Positions 1-9,421 of a stretch of DNA of 64,000 nucleotides are shown piece after piece (position 1 is the first letter of the stretch; every line of letters starts with the position of its first letter). Source of the DNA: an uncultured Lachnospiraceae bacterium. GTDB taxonomy: Bacteria > Bacillota > Clostridia > Lachnospirales > Lachnospiraceae. Below the pieces are notes generated by a model. That model had not been told where the DNA came from. It ran no database searches and saw nothing but the letters and a program-made list of their open reading frames with translations. A program made the position numbers and the translations under genes. Location of the stretch: positions 1-64,000 of the forward strand of contig CADAIL010000006.1 of assembly GCA_902788035.1 (NCBI GenBank), read 5' to 3'.

Positions 1-633
1 GTTCGGAACGATGTTAACAGCTGCAGCGCGGGATCTTCTGAGGTCACCCTTTCTCTGCGGGCCGTCAAGAGTCATCTGATCGCCTGTGTAAGCATGGATT
101 GTGCACATGATACCGGACTTGATCGGAGCAAGGTCATTAAGAGCCTTAGCCATCGGTGCAAGGCAGTTTGTTGTGCAGGATGCAGCGGAGATGATATGAT
201 CATCTTTTGTAAGAATTTCATGGTTTACATTGTAAACGATGGTCTTAAGGTCATTGCCTGCCGGAGCGGAAATAATAACATGCTTAGCGCCAGCATCAAT
301 GTGAGCCTGAGCCTTAGCCTTGCTTGTGTAGAAGCCTGTGCACTCAAGAACTACGTCGACATCCAGCTTACCCCACGGAAGGTCAGCAGCGTTCTTCTCG
401 GCATAGATCGTGATCTCATGTCCATCAACGATGATGGAGTTCTCTGTGCTCTCAACCTTGTCAGCAAGTTCGAACTTGCCCTGTGTAGAGTCATACTTGA
501 GCAGGTGTGCAAGCATAGCCGGGGATGTAAGGTCGTTGATTGCTACGATCTCAAACCCCTCTGCTGTGTACATCTGACGGAATGCCAGACGGCCAATACG
601 ACCAAAACCGTTAATTGCAACTCTTACTGCCAT
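1..633 (-). CDS. gap: Glyceraldehyde-3-phosphate dehydrogenase, N-terminal 211 residues (partial)
   Basis: This is the glycolytic enzyme that oxidises glyceraldehyde-3-phosphate to 1,3-bisphosphoglycerate with NAD+. The reading frame runs off the left edge, so only the first 211 codons are present. The start [15 protein letters not shown] contains the GxGxxG dinucleotide-binding loop. The catalytic cysteine is residue 153 in ASCTTNC, and the downstream HAYTGDQ and RRSRAAA segments are typical of type I GAPDH. The ATG at 631-633 follows a GGAGG ribosome-binding site 9 nt upstream. The family is about 335 residues long, so roughly 120 codons lie outside the window. Confidence 0.97.
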   Translation of the reverse strand, partial: MAVRVAINGFGRIGRLAFRQMYTAEGFEIVAINDLTSPAMLAHLLKYDSTQGKFELADKVESTENSIIVDGHEITIYAEKNAADLPWGKLDVDVVLECTGFYTSKAKAQAHIDAGAKHVIISAPAGNDLKTIVYNVNHEILTKDDHIISAASCTTNCLAPMAKALNDLAPIKSGIMCTIHAYTGDQMTLDGPQRKGDLRRSRAAAVNIVPN

Positions 634-698
634 AATCGTGAATCCTCCTGTGAAAATTATTTGATATACATTACTTGAGGTATAAAACCCTTGTAAGT

Positions 699-727
699 AT
701 TGTACTCAAACTTCACTAAAAATACAA
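699..727 (-). promoter_or_regulatory. Probable sigma-A promoter of gap
   Basis: On the minus strand a TTGTAT -35 box (722-727) and a TACAAT -10 box (699-704) are separated by exactly 17 nt. They lie about 65 nt upstream of the gap start codon. No CggR-like operator was recognised. Confidence 0.55.
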
Positions 728-757
728 GGAATATTTCATGTTTTTTACACATTTTCC

Positions 758-1561
758 TCAGATTTTTACGAATTTCGGCTTCCGTTTTACATAATATGCA
801 TAATGTGTGAACCCGCAGCTCCGCAGGATATTGACAGCTTCGTCAAACTGGCAGCTGACATGTGCCATCTTGTGAGCATCGGAGCCTATTGTGACCAGTG
901 TACCGCCCATCTCCCTGTATCTTTTCAGCACCAGCGGATGAGGATTCGGAAAACCGATCATCTTCCTGAGCCCTGCAGTGTTGATTTCGATCGCGATATT
1001 GTATCGGATCAGAAGTTTCAGTATCTCATCTATAATGTCCGCGTATGCTCTGTAGCTGTACTCTCTGGCCCTGTGACGGCCATACCGCACTACATAATCC
1101 AGATGGCCGAGGCAGTCGAAGCTGTGAAAAAGACGTACATCCTCAAGCAGGTCCTCAAAATACTCTCTGTAAACTTCTCTGTCCGTCCTGCCTTCAAAGA
1201 CAGCCGAAAAGAACGGGTCGTGTCCTCCGACAAGATGCTGGGACCCGATACTGAAATCAAACGGATAGTCATCAAGAAGCTTTTTGTAACATCCCCCGAG
1301 GTGCTTCTGCATTCCGAGTTCTACGCCCATAAGTATTTCAATTTTCTTTCTGTAGATTTCACGGAGCCTTTCTATCTCCCTCTGATACTCTGCAACATTG
1401 AAATCATAGACTGTGCCGGACTCAGGGTAATCGTAGTCAATATGGTCAGTAAAACAGAGCACATTAACGCCGGCAGCAATGGCGGCCTTCACCTGATTCT
1501 CCATCGCTGTCTCAGAGTCTGTGGAAAATGAACTATGTACATGAACATCCGCCTTGATCAT
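758..1561 (-). CDS. hisK: PHP-domain histidinol-phosphatase (HisJ/HisK family)
   Basis: This 267-residue protein has the PHP (polymerase and histidinol phosphatase) fold, which hydrolyses L-histidinol phosphate with a metal cluster in histidine synthesis. Metal ligands are visible in DVHVHSSFS near the N-terminus, in FTDHIDYDYP, in GSQHLVG, in LGHLDYV and in the late GSDAHKM. The length fits the clostridial monofunctional enzyme. The ATG has a GAGGGGG ribosome-binding site 11 nt upstream. No other histidine gene is nearby, so the exact substrate is inferred from the family; another phosphoester is possible. Confidence 0.85.
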   Translation of the reverse strand: MIKADVHVHSSFSTDSETAMENQVKAAIAAGVNVLCFTDHIDYDYPESGTVYDFNVAEYQREIERLREIYRKKIEILMGVELGMQKHLGGCYKKLLDDYPFDFSIGSQHLVGGHDPFFSAVFEGRTDREVYREYFEDLLEDVRLFHSFDCLGHLDYVVRYGRHRAREYSYRAYADIIDEILKLLIRYNIAIEINTAGLRKMIGFPNPHPLVLKRYREMGGTLVTIGSDAHKMAHVSCQFDEAVNILRSCGFTHYAYYVKRKPKFVKI

Positions 1562-1860
1562 CGGCTAACGCGCCCCCTCACTTCAAGTCCTGCCCGGCGA
1601 GACAAAAGCACACGGCGACTTTCACGGACACAATATCCCGCTTTGGCTCGCCGAAAATGCACCGGCTCCGGCCGGCACTCGTCATCTTTATTATAACAGA
1701 CGTACCGTCGTGGTTGTAGCGTATTTTAACTAATGCAAATCCTTTTCCGTAAATAAAAGGAATGCCGCGCGGATTGCCGTAAGGTCCCGTCACAGTTCTC
1801 ACTGTGACTCATACCTTAAACGGTATCTGCGCGGCAGCCCTAAGGTTCCCGTACTTTGTT
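1562..1860. other. Intergenic region between xerD and hisK, no convincing gene
   Basis: A GTG-initiated 74-codon frame crosses this stretch on the minus strand (1578-1802). It has no recognisable domain and no good ribosome-binding site, so it is not called. A GC-rich hairpin near 1655-1682, followed on the minus strand by ATTTTC, could be a weak xerD terminator. The short motif GGACTTGAAG (about 1582-1590, minus) recurs at other gene ends in the window. Confidence 0.4.
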
Positions 1861-2748
1861 TCAGTGTCTCGGATGCGCTTTTTCATAGACATCTCGCATT
1901 TTGCCGATATTCAGATTCAGATAAATCTGTGTTGTGGATATATCAGAATGTCCGAGCATCTCCTGCACGCTTCGAAGATCCGCTCCGTTCTCGATCATAT
2001 GAGCCGCAAAGCTGTGTCTAAGCGTGTGAGGAGTGATATCTCTCTCGATGCCGGCCTCCTGCGCATACCCTTTCAGCAGCTTCCAGAACCCCTGTCTGCT
2101 CATCTTCCTTCCCTGCACATTTGTAAAGAGGACATCGTTTTCCGAAGCCTCAGGGAACAAATCTCTGGCATTCTCAAGGTATTCCGCAAGTGCTGTCCTG
2201 GCTGCGTTCCCGAACGGCACCGCCCGCTCCCGGTCTCTGTCCCGGCAGTTTATATATCCCATCTTCAGATTCACATCCGATACTCTGAGGCTGATCAGCT
2301 CAGATACCCGGATCCCGGTCGCATAGAGCAGTTCGAGCATTGCCCGGTCTCTCATGCCCTTAGCTGTATCCCGCAATGGCTGCGCAAGCAGTTTTTCCAC
2401 TTCCGATACGGTAAGAATATCCGGCACTTTCTTTTCGACTTTCGGCGGATGAAGTTCATCGGACGGATTGTCCGCGATCAGATTCTTTTTATATAGATAG
2501 CCAAAAAATGCCCTGATCGAAGCCACACTTCTTGATATAGATGAAGCCGCGTAATTCTGCCCCTCCATATAGAGCATATACGAATTAAGATTAGTGGCTG
2601 TCACAGCTCCCCAACTGTCAACTGCCAGCTCCTTCTCCAGATAGGACGCAAGCTTATCGAGATCCCTTTTGTATGACTGTTCTGTATTCGCCGAGGCCTT
2701 TTTTGTCTTGTGCAGATATTTGATAAATTTCAGAATTGCTTCTTCCAT
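1861..2748 (-). CDS. xerD: Site-specific tyrosine recombinase XerD
   Basis: This 295-residue recombinase acts with XerC to resolve chromosome dimers at dif during division. An N-terminal SAM-like DNA-binding domain (about residues 1-90) is followed by the catalytic domain. The active-site set is complete: Arg147 in TGIRVSEL, His241 and Arg244 in HTLRHSF, His267 in LGHSDIS and the nucleophile Tyr276 in TTQIY. The length is standard for XerC/XerD, and no neighbouring integrase-type cargo or attachment site was seen, so a housekeeping role is likely. The ATG has GGAG 8 nt upstream. XerC cannot be excluded by sequence reading alone. Confidence 0.9.
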   Translation of the reverse strand: MEEAILKFIKYLHKTKKASANTEQSYKRDLDKLASYLEKELAVDSWGAVTATNLNSYMLYMEGQNYAASSISRSVASIRAFFGYLYKKNLIADNPSDELHPPKVEKKVPDILTVSEVEKLLAQPLRDTAKGMRDRAMLELLYATGIRVSELISLRVSDVNLKMGYINCRDRDRERAVPFGNAARTALAEYLENARDLFPEASENDVLFTNVQGRKMSRQGFWKLLKGYAQEAGIERDITPHTLRHSFAAHMIENGADLRSVQEMLGHSDISTTQIYLNLNIGKMRDVYEKAHPRH

Positions 2749-2859
2749 GATTTAATCTCCGATCTTACGGTAATCACAAAAAGCAATTCACCCTCCAAAA
2801 CATAAGTGGTCTCCCCCAGCCGCCTCCGAAACTATGGATTTTTCGAGGTGACAAAACAT

Positions 2860-2888
2860 ATTATACGCACAACTTTACATAAAATCAA
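2860..2888 (-). promoter_or_regulatory. Probable sigma-A promoter of xerD
   Basis: A TTGATT -35 box (2883-2888) and a perfect TATAAT -10 box (2860-2865) are spaced by 17 nt on the minus strand. They lie about 110 nt upstream of the xerD start. The leader between them and xerD shows no recognised RNA element. Confidence 0.6.
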
Positions 2889-2983
2889 ACAAAAAAATCA
2901 TTATTTTTTCGCTTATTTATGCGGAAAATCAGAGGTCACTATATGTTGGTTTCCGATAATTTTCTGCCACAAGATATAGGAAA

Positions 2984-4147
2984 TCAGAAGAACATATTAC
3001 CCCACATCGTTCTCTCTGTTGTCAGAGACGAGTAGTGTACAAGGTCCTCGACTGTCGTTGTGAGGCCCGCAAAGATAACTATGTCCGGATGGACACGGTC
3101 TACTATCCTCTGTATATTATCCTCGTCGAACTGGTGAATGAACACGCTGCGGTTGAAACTCTCCGCAATCCACGGGAACATCTGCATCCAGATATATGAA
3201 TCGCCGACGATCAGTATATCCGGCTTTGATGCATCACCGGTCGTAAAGTATCTGTATGAGCGCCAGGGATCATTGGGCTTATAATCAATCTTATCGAACC
3301 ACTCCTGTTGCTGGACTGCCTTCGGCTCTTTCACCGAGTACGAGACATCCTCCTCAGAGAACTTCTGACCGAGGACCGTGTTAGTCCTCTCAAGGATCTG
3401 CATATTAAAATCTTCATCACTGAGGATCCTTATATCCTCCTTCGGCAGCAGATTGCTGATCTGTTTCATCAGTGAAGCATAGCCATACCTAACACCCTGG
3501 GCATTCCAATGCCCGCCGTCGTATGAGCGGTAACACACAAGCTTGCCTGCAGCCGCAGCCTCCTTGAGCTCATTGTTGACCACATTCATATTGAGTTCCG
3601 GATAGTTGATCGCTATCGTCTGCATCAGATTGATTTCGGAGTTAGGTCTCACCTGCGTCACGTAGCCCTTCAGATTATCGGGATACACATCCACCTTATA
3701 AGGAAAGACAGACATACCGAATTTAATGCCCTGCTCATTAAAATAGTTATTAATATCCTGCATGCGGCTTATAAAGGTATTTACCTCATCATTGGTCATG
3801 ACGTCTTTGTGCTGGAGATTATTCAGAGTAAGGTCCTCAGAGTCCAGTGAATAGTACCAGTCATTCATGACAATGGCAGAATCGCTGCGGAACTCATTGA
3901 GATAGCCGTAGTTCAACGTATTATAAAACGATTTTGCGATCTCTCTTCCGCCGCAGTTATCGTCTATCCAGTTTTCAATCTCTTTTGTCAACCCTTTATG
4001 CGGGACCAGAGATGACGGAGCTTTTGCCTTCCATCTGTTCTCATCCGCCTGCAGCTTTCCTCCGGTCTTATCCGAGAAAATGAGCGGGAGGGCGAGCATG
4101 GCAACAAAACAGGTTATGACGATCAGGTCACAAATCTTATTTCTCAA
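2984..4147 (-). CDS. AlgX/AlgJ-like SGNH-domain protein, probable O-acetyl transfer partner of the MBOAT protein
   Basis: The protein has 387 residues, an N-terminal membrane anchor (about residues 8-24) and an extracytoplasmic SGNH-hydrolase-like domain of the AlgX/AlgJ type. Family motifs are visible: His213 in GGHWNAQG and Ser317 in VGDSYIW. In related systems such proteins move acetyl groups, delivered across the membrane by an MBOAT protein, onto an exported polysaccharide. The MBOAT gene lies 21 nt upstream, which fits a two-gene operon. The start is TTG (4145-4147) with AGGA 7 nt upstream. The polysaccharide acceptor is unknown because no glycosyltransferases are adjacent. Confidence 0.8.
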   Translation of the reverse strand: MRNKICDLIVITCFVAMLALPLIFSDKTGGKLQADENRWKAKAPSSLVPHKGLTKEIENWIDDNCGGREIAKSFYNTLNYGYLNEFRSDSAIVMNDWYYSLDSEDLTLNNLQHKDVMTNDEVNTFISRMQDINNYFNEQGIKFGMSVFPYKVDVYPDNLKGYVTQVRPNSEINLMQTIAINYPELNMNVVNNELKEAAAAGKLVCYRSYDGGHWNAQGVRYGYASLMKQISNLLPKEDIRILSDEDFNMQILERTNTVLGQKFSEEDVSYSVKEPKAVQQQEWFDKIDYKPNDPWRSYRYFTTGDASKPDILIVGDSYIWMQMFPWIAESFNRSVFIHQFDEDNIQRIVDRVHPDIVIFAGLTTTVEDLVHYSSLTTERTMWGNMFF

Positions 4148-4168
4148 TTCATTATCCTCACTTGTTCA

Positions 4169-5542
4169 TCAATAGCGGATATACAGGAATGTCTGGAACG
4201 TACTGCTCATAACTATCATAATGCTCACTCCGAGGAGACCAAGATAGGCAAGGTCCCAGATACGATTCTCGCGCATTTTTTCTTCGATTCTGTCCAGTGT
4301 CGGCGTGCAGCATATGATACCGGCGAGAAGCGTCAGAACCATACGCTGAGACAGATACCACCTGAGAGTGAATCCAGAGTTCCAGGTACTTCCAAGACCG
4401 ATCAGAGTCGGCAGGAAAGCCAGCGCCTGGTTGAAATCCTCAAAATAGAAGAACACCCACCCGATCATGATCAGTAGAAGCGTGATGGCATGTCGGACAA
4501 GCTCCGGAAGTACAATTTTCGAATGCTTCTTCAGATACCTCTCTATGCACAGGATAATACCGTTCCAGGCTCCCCAGACAATGTAATTGAGCGTAGCACC
4601 GTGCCAGAAACCCGCGAGCAGGAAGGTGAGGAACAGGTTGACGTAGGTATTGCCGGATCTGCTTCCTCCGATCGGAATATAGAAGTAGTCGCGGAGCCAC
4701 TTAGACAGCGACATATGCCATCTGCGCCAGAACTCGGTTATAGACTGGGATATATACGGATTATTGAAATTCTCCTTGAAATCGATGCCGAACATCTTGC
4801 CCAGACCGATCGCCATATCCGTGTATCCGGAAAAGTCGAGATAGAGCTGGATCGTATAGCTGATGATTCCGAGCCATGCGAGAATCGGTGAATTGTTGGT
4901 CGTACCCAGAATATCATGCGCGACAACACCGATCTGGTCGGCCAGAAGAACCTTTTTGGCCAGTCCGACAGAGAATCGGCGTATGCCTTCAGTGAATCTG
5001 GCTGCTGAAAACTCCGGTCGGTTCATCTGTCTCGTGACATCGGAATATCGGACGATCGGGCCTTCTACTATTTTCACAAAGAAGGACATGAACAGCGCAA
5101 AAGTGATAATATTCCGCTGAGCCTTCACTTTCTCCCTGTACACGTCGACAAGATATGCAATTCCGGAGAGAGACATAAACGAAATGCCCAGTATGAATCT
5201 CGCGTACTTAAAAAAGATCAGTATGGCAAGATCAAGAACAATACCGACTGCAAGGAACATCGTCTCATTTCGGCTTTGTCCTGCTGCCCGGTATCTTTCT
5301 ATCAGGATACCGCACCCATAATTGATAAGGGTCATGACCAGAAGGACCGGCAGCGCTGTCACATCCGCCCATGAATAGAATATCAGCGAGGCGGCAAGAA
5401 GGACCGGTACCTTCATTCTGGGAAGGAAAAGCGCCGTCGGTATATATACGACAAGCGTTCCCAGTAGAAATATGAACAGAAATGTATTTGTTGAAAAACC
5501 CATGAAGTAAGTATCCCTTCGTAAAATGTTCCGTACGGACAT
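4169..5542 (-). CDS. MBOAT family membrane O-acyltransferase
   Basis: This is a polytopic membrane protein (457 residues from the chosen start) of the membrane-bound O-acyltransferase family, related to AlgI and DltB. These proteins pass acyl groups across the membrane to a surface polymer. Family hallmarks are EFWRRWHMSLSKWLRDYFY, IPIGGSR and GFWHGATLNYIVWG, the last carrying the catalytic histidine. Many hydrophobic helices span the whole length. The frame is open further upstream, but the ATG at 5540-5542 has GGAGG 10 nt upstream and keeps the first membrane helix intact. A shorter start at 5503 is possible. The AlgX-like gene follows immediately and is probably cotranscribed. Confidence 0.88.
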   Translation of the reverse strand: MSVRNILRRDTYFMGFSTNTFLFIFLLGTLVVYIPTALFLPRMKVPVLLAASLIFYSWADVTALPVLLVMTLINYGCGILIERYRAAGQSRNETMFLAVGIVLDLAILIFFKYARFILGISFMSLSGIAYLVDVYREKVKAQRNIITFALFMSFFVKIVEGPIVRYSDVTRQMNRPEFSAARFTEGIRRFSVGLAKKVLLADQIGVVAHDILGTTNNSPILAWLGIISYTIQLYLDFSGYTDMAIGLGKMFGIDFKENFNNPYISQSITEFWRRWHMSLSKWLRDYFYIPIGGSRSGNTYVNLFLTFLLAGFWHGATLNYIVWGAWNGIILCIERYLKKHSKIVLPELVRHAITLLLIMIGWVFFYFEDFNQALAFLPTLIGLGSTWNSGFTLRWYLSQRMVLTLLAGIICCTPTLDRIEEKMRENRIWDLAYLGLLGVSIMIVMSSTFQTFLYIRY

Positions 5543-5626
5543 TAGCGAAAAACCTCCGCCCCCGGACTTTCCGCGACCGGATGCGCAGCGGCGGCTCATG
5601 CTGAATAATACTCTAACATATTGAAC

Positions 5627-5660
5627 CAAAAAAAGGAAGAGTGGCATTTCACTCTTCCTT
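5627..5660 (-). terminator. Rho-independent terminator of rny
   Basis: On the minus strand a perfect 9-bp stem, GGAAGAGTG with CACTCTTCC around a 6-nt loop, is followed by seven T residues. It begins 8 nt after the rny stop codon. Confidence 0.9.
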
Positions 5661-5665
5661 TCTGT

Positions 5666-7216
5666 TTACTTCGCGTAGTCTACCGCACGGCTTTCACGGA
5701 TCACGCTGACTTTGATCTGGCCCGGATACTCGAGTTCAGACTCGATCTGCTTGGCAATGTCTCTTGCCAGAAGGACCATCTCAGAATCGCTGACCTGGTC
5801 CGGAACGACCATGACTCTGACTTCTCGTCCGGCCTGGATGGCAAATGATTTCTCGACACCCTTGAAACCATTCGTTATATCCTCAAGCTGTTTCAGACGA
5901 TTTGTATAGGTATCCAGCGTCTCGCGCCTTGCGCCGGGGCGGGCTGCGGAAATTGCGTCCGCCGCCTGAACAAGACAAGCGATAAGCGAGGTAGGCTCCA
6001 CATCACCATGGTGGCTTTCCACCGCATTGATGATAATCTCATTCTCCTTGTATTTCCTGCAGAGATCAGCACCGATCTGTATATGGGATCCCTCGACCTC
6101 ATGGTCGATCGACTTGCCGATATCATGAAGAAGGCCTGCGCGTTTTGCAAGGCGAACATCGCATCCGCACTCCGCGGCCATAAGACCTGTCAGCTGTGCG
6201 ACCTCGATAGAATGTTTCAGCGCATTCTGTCCGTAGGAAGTACGATATCTCATACGGCCGAGATACTTGATCAGCTCAGGATGCAGGTTATGAACGCCAA
6301 CTTCGAAAGCGGCTGCTTCTCCATCCTCTCGCATACGGGATTCGACCTCCTTGCGTGCCTTCTCTACCATCTCCTCGATTCTTGCAGGGTGGATACGTCC
6401 ATCTACGATCAGCTTTTCAAGGGCGATTCTTGCGATCTCGCGTCTCACCGGGTCAAACCCCGAGAGGACAACTGCTTCCGGAGTATCATCGATGATAAGA
6501 TCGACGCCGGTCATTGTCTCGATCGTGCGGATATTTCTTCCTTCACGACCGATGATCCTTCCCTTCATCTCATCGTTCGGAAGCTGAACGACCGAAATCG
6601 TCGTCTCTGCAACGTGATCTACGGCGCATCTCTGGATCGTACTTACGACGATCTCTCTGGCTTTCTTTTCCGCATCGTCCTTGGCCTGTTCGACCAGCTC
6701 ACGATACAGCTTTGCCACATCCACCTTCACGTCATCCTGCACTCTCTGGTACAGGAATTCCTTGGCTTCCTCTGTAGTCATGCCCGAGATTCTCTCCAGT
6801 TCCTTGACGGCCTGATCGTGTAACTGATCAACTTTCTGCTTCTTCTTCTTTAGCTCATTGTCCCTGGCTGTGAAATCTGCTTCACGCTTTTCCATCGCGT
6901 CGGTCTTGCGGTCCAGTGCATCTTCTTTAGACTGGATACGCCTTTCCTGCTTGGAAATCTCCGCTCTTCTGTCCTTGATTTCGCGGTCCACTTCGTTCTT
7001 CGCTGCAAGTGACTGCTCTTTCACCTCAAGAAGAGACTCACGCTTCTTGGTTTCAGCTGTCTTGATGGCATCATCAATAATGCTTCTCGCCTTCTCCTCA
7101 GCTGTGCCGATTTTCGCGGCGTCTGCCTTTGTCTTATTGTTTATGGCAACCTTGTACGTGATCGGAAGTGCGATTATAAGAGCCAGGATAACCACTATGT
7201 ACACAATAGTTGGCAT
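5666..7216 (-). CDS. rny: Ribonuclease Y
   Basis: This 516-residue membrane-anchored endoribonuclease initiates mRNA decay in Firmicutes. The order of parts is canonical: an N-terminal transmembrane helix (about residues 3-20), a long charged coiled coil (about 30-190), a KH RNA-binding domain around [12 protein letters not shown], and an HD domain with HDIGK and SHHGD metal ligands. The ATG has GGAGG 10 nt upstream. The gene has its own near-consensus promoter and ends in a strong terminator, so it is probably monocistronic. A family 1 palindrome separates it from recX. Confidence 0.97.
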   Translation of the reverse strand: MPTIVYIVVILALIIALPITYKVAINNKTKADAAKIGTAEEKARSIIDDAIKTAETKKRESLLEVKEQSLAAKNEVDREIKDRRAEISKQERRIQSKEDALDRKTDAMEKREADFTARDNELKKKKQKVDQLHDQAVKELERISGMTTEEAKEFLYQRVQDDVKVDVAKLYRELVEQAKDDAEKKAREIVVSTIQRCAVDHVAETTISVVQLPNDEMKGRIIGREGRNIRTIETMTGVDLIIDDTPEAVVLSGFDPVRREIARIALEKLIVDGRIHPARIEEMVEKARKEVESRMREDGEAAAFEVGVHNLHPELIKYLGRMRYRTSYGQNALKHSIEVAQLTGLMAAECGCDVRLAKRAGLLHDIGKSIDHEVEGSHIQIGADLCRKYKENEIIINAVESHHGDVEPTSLIACLVQAADAISAARPGARRETLDTYTNRLKQLEDITNGFKGVEKSFAIQAGREVRVMVVPDQVSDSEMVLLARDIAKQIESELEYPGQIKVSVIRESRAVDYAK

Positions 7217-7272
7217 ATCAGGAGCACCTCCATTATTTAATTTTCATTGTACAGTTATACAACTAATTAAAT

Positions 7273-7301
7273 AATATATCTTTTTTTTGAACTTATGTCA
7301 A
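7273..7301 (-). promoter_or_regulatory. Sigma-A promoter of rny
   Basis: A perfect TTGACA -35 box (7296-7301) and TATATT -10 box (7273-7278) are 17 nt apart on the minus strand. They lie about 60 nt upstream of the rny start. Confidence 0.8.
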
Positions 7302-7349
7302 GCGCTAAGGATGTCTTGTTTTATAACAGCTAAGACCGCTAATACCTCA

Positions 7350-7545
7350 CAGTTAAGACGGGCTGTATCGAAGCACTAGGCTCCGGCGCAAGCATCATCT
7401 TCATCGAAAAACGCAGGTCCTGCCCTGTGAGCTTACAGAATGCTGACGCATTCTGTGATCTCTCGGTCGGACCCGCAATGTTTTTCTCACGAAGATGGAT
7501 GCGTTGCTGCCGGAAACAAAGTCCGGGAACAGCCCGTCTTAACTG
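7350..7545. repeat. Family 1 structured palindromic repeat, copy 1 (core 7383-7513)
   Basis: The core of about 131 nt is an imperfect palindrome. Its left arm reads CATCATCTTCATCGAAAAAC and its right arm carries GTTTTTCTCACGAAGAT. Inside are a GCAGGTCC/GGACCCGC stem and an inner hairpin ACAGAATGC/GCATTCTGT. The whole is enclosed by a perfect 17-bp inverted repeat (7350-7366 with 7529-7545). Two related loci flank parE-parC. The element fills most of the 400-nt gap between rny and recX, where no gene is seen. It may be a non-autonomous mobile palindrome or a structured RNA; the sequence does not decide. Confidence 0.8.
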
Positions 7546-7618
7546 TTACCGGCATCAGACCCGGCAGCAAGCGGAGCTCAAGACCGCCCGTCTGAACTTG
7601 CGCGTCATTCTGTGCAAA

Positions 7619-8095
7619 TCATTCCGGGTATACATCATTACATTCAAAAGACCGGAGATCCTCCAAAACAGCCATGATATCAGATCCCTGGAATCCCTTT
7701 CGGGCGAGGTAAGACGCGGCCTTCGTGTAAGACGCAGGATCCGACGTGTCCATGCTCCTGAGCTTCTTTTCGGCAAGTGTTCGAATAAGATCCTTCTCGT
7801 CCCACTCCTCCGCAGATTCAAAGGCTTCATCTATGACATCTCTGGGGACACCTTTTTGTTGAAGGTCATAGGCGATTCTCACCCGGCTCTTTTTTCCCTT
7901 CGCGAAATCTATGAACTTTTCCGCGTACCTTCTGTCATCTATATATCCGAAAGATCGCACGTACTCCATAGTACGTGCGATCGTATCCTCGGAATAACCT
8001 GATTTTTTGAGCTTATCACGCAGCTCCTTCTCTGTCCTGTCCATGTCGGTCAGCAGATACAGGGCACGCCTTTTGGCTTTTGTCAGTTCATCCAT
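7619..8095 (-). CDS. recX: Regulatory protein RecX
   Basis: RecX binds RecA filaments and modulates recombination and RecA activity. The protein (158 residues from the chosen start) is made of three-helix repeats, with the family signature GYIDDRRYAEKFID and later RIAYDLQQKGVPRDVIDEAF. The start ATG (8093-8095) lies 1 nt after the recA stop codon, so translation is probably coupled to recA. An upstream ATG at 8137 would overlap recA by 41 nt and is less likely. The gene is probably transcribed from the LexA-controlled recA promoter. Confidence 0.9.
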   Translation of the reverse strand: MDELTKAKRRALYLLTDMDRTEKELRDKLKKSGYSEDTIARTMEYVRSFGYIDDRRYAEKFIDFAKGKKSRVRIAYDLQQKGVPRDVIDEAFESAEEWDEKDLIRTLAEKKLRSMDTSDPASYTKAASYLARKGFQGSDIMAVLEDLRSFECNDVYPE

Positions 8096-8096
8096 A

Positions 8097-9167
8097 TTAC
8101 TCTTCAGTTTCTCCGGCTGCCTCCATCTCATCAGCAAGATCTGACGGAAGCCCGTATGCCATTCTCACCTTCTGCTCGACTTCGTACATAATGTCGGGAT
8201 TCTCCTGCAGGAAATTCTTTGCGTTCTCCCTGCCCTGGCCGATCTTGTCACCGTTGTAGGCGAACCACGCTCCGCTCTTATCGATAATATCGTTGGCGAC
8301 AGCAAGGTCAAGTATGTCGCCTGCCTTGGAGATTCCTTTGCCAAACATAATGTCGAACTGCGCTTCCTTGAACGGCGGTGCCACCTTATTCTTTACGATC
8401 TTGATCCTTGTGCGGTTTCCGATCATTTCACCCTGCGCTTTCAGTGTCTCGATTCTTCTTACGTCCATGCGTATTGAAGCATAAAACTTAAGAGCCCGTC
8501 CGCCGGTCGTCGTCTCGGGGTTTCCGAACATGACGCCAATCTTCTCACGCAGCTGATTGATAAAAATAACAATACATTTTGTTTTATTGACCGTTGCCGT
8601 CAACTTTCTGAGGGCCTGGCTCATAAGTCTTGCCTGAAGACCCACATGTGAATCGCCCATCTCTCCGTCGATCTCAGCCTGAGGTGTCAGAGCTGCTACG
8701 GAGTCGACGACGATAATATCGACCGCGCCGGAACGGACCATTGTCTCCGCAATCTCAAGTGCCTGTTCGCCTGAATCCGGCTGGGAAATATAGAGATTGT
8801 CGATATCTACGCCGATATTTTTCGCGTAAGTCGGATCCAGAGCATGCTCCGCATCGACAAAGCCGGCAATACCGCCGCGTTTCTGAACTTCAGCCACCAT
8901 ATGAAGGGCAACGGTCGTCTTGCCGCTGGATTCCGGTCCATAGATCTCAATGATCCTGCCCTTGGGAATACCGCCGAGTCCAAGCGCAATGTCAAGCGAA
9001 AGGGATCCCGTCGGGACAGATTCCACATTCATGTTGGCCTCGGACTCACCGAGTTTCATGACAGTGCCTTTGCCGAATTCTTTCTCAAGGTGGCCGATCG
9101 CTGCCTCGAGCGCCCTTACTTTCTCGGCGCGTTCTTTTTCAGTACTCACATTCGTTGTATTCTTCAA
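8097..9167 (-). CDS. recA: Recombinase A
   Basis: RecA is the strand-exchange ATPase of homologous recombination and the coprotease that triggers LexA cleavage. The 356-residue protein shows Walker [10 protein letters not shown] near residue 75, the [19 protein letters not shown]2/DNA-binding region, and the usual acidic C-terminal tail. Length and domain order are standard. A sigma-A promoter with a LexA box lies upstream, and recX follows after 1 nt. No intein or other insertion is present. Confidence 0.99.
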   Translation of the reverse strand: MKNTTNVSTEKERAEKVRALEAAIGHLEKEFGKGTVMKLGESEANMNVESVPTGSLSLDIALGLGGIPKGRIIEIYGPESSGKTTVALHMVAEVQKRGGIAGFVDAEHALDPTYAKNIGVDIDNLYISQPDSGEQALEIAETMVRSGAVDIIVVDSVAALTPQAEIDGEMGDSHVGLQARLMSQALRKLTATVNKTKCIVIFINQLREKIGVMFGNPETTTGGRALKFYASIRMDVRRIETLKAQGEMIGNRTRIKIVKNKVAPPFKEAQFDIMFGKGISKAGDILDLAVANDIIDKSGAWFAYNGDKIGQGRENAKNFLQENPDIMYEVEQKVRMAYGLPSDLADEMEAAGETEE

Positions 9168-9227
9168 TGATTCATCTCCTGTGTTTCATATGTCTTACAG
9201 TGTTATCGGGTATTCCGCCCGAATTCA

Positions 9228-9281
9228 TGAACATTCGTTCGTTCCTATAGGTACAATACTACACTCCGCTTCCGATGTCAA
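9228..9281 (-). promoter_or_regulatory. recA promoter with LexA (DinR) operator
   Basis: On the minus strand a perfect TTGACA (9276-9281) and TATTGT (9253-9258) are 17 nt apart. Just downstream, at 9228-9241, lies CGAACGAATGTTCA, which matches the Gram-positive LexA box CGAACN4GTTCG at all fixed positions but the last. Its position near the start of transcription fits repression, as is known for recA in B. subtilis. Confidence 0.85.
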
Positions 9282-9322
9282 CCGGATTTGGCAAAAATAT
9301 GTTCGATTCCGTCCTTCCAATC

Positions 9323-9358
9323 GAAAAAATCCGCCTCCCCCTTATCGGGGGAGACGGC
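9323..9358 (-). terminator. Rho-independent terminator of glgA
   Basis: On the minus strand CCGTCTCCCCC pairs with GGGGGAGGCGG around a GATAA loop, with one G-T pair, and is followed by ATTTTTTC. It lies 65-100 nt beyond the glgA stop and just upstream of the recA promoter. Confidence 0.88.
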
Positions 9359-9421
9359 TTAAGAGGAGTAACACTATCAAATTTGCCGCGAGGGCATTTT
9401 CATGCGTTCTTATTAGGGTAA

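Noticed and set aside
1578..1802. A 74-codon minus-strand frame between xerD and hisK
   Set aside because: It has a GTG start without a convincing ribosome-binding site, no domain and no operon logic.
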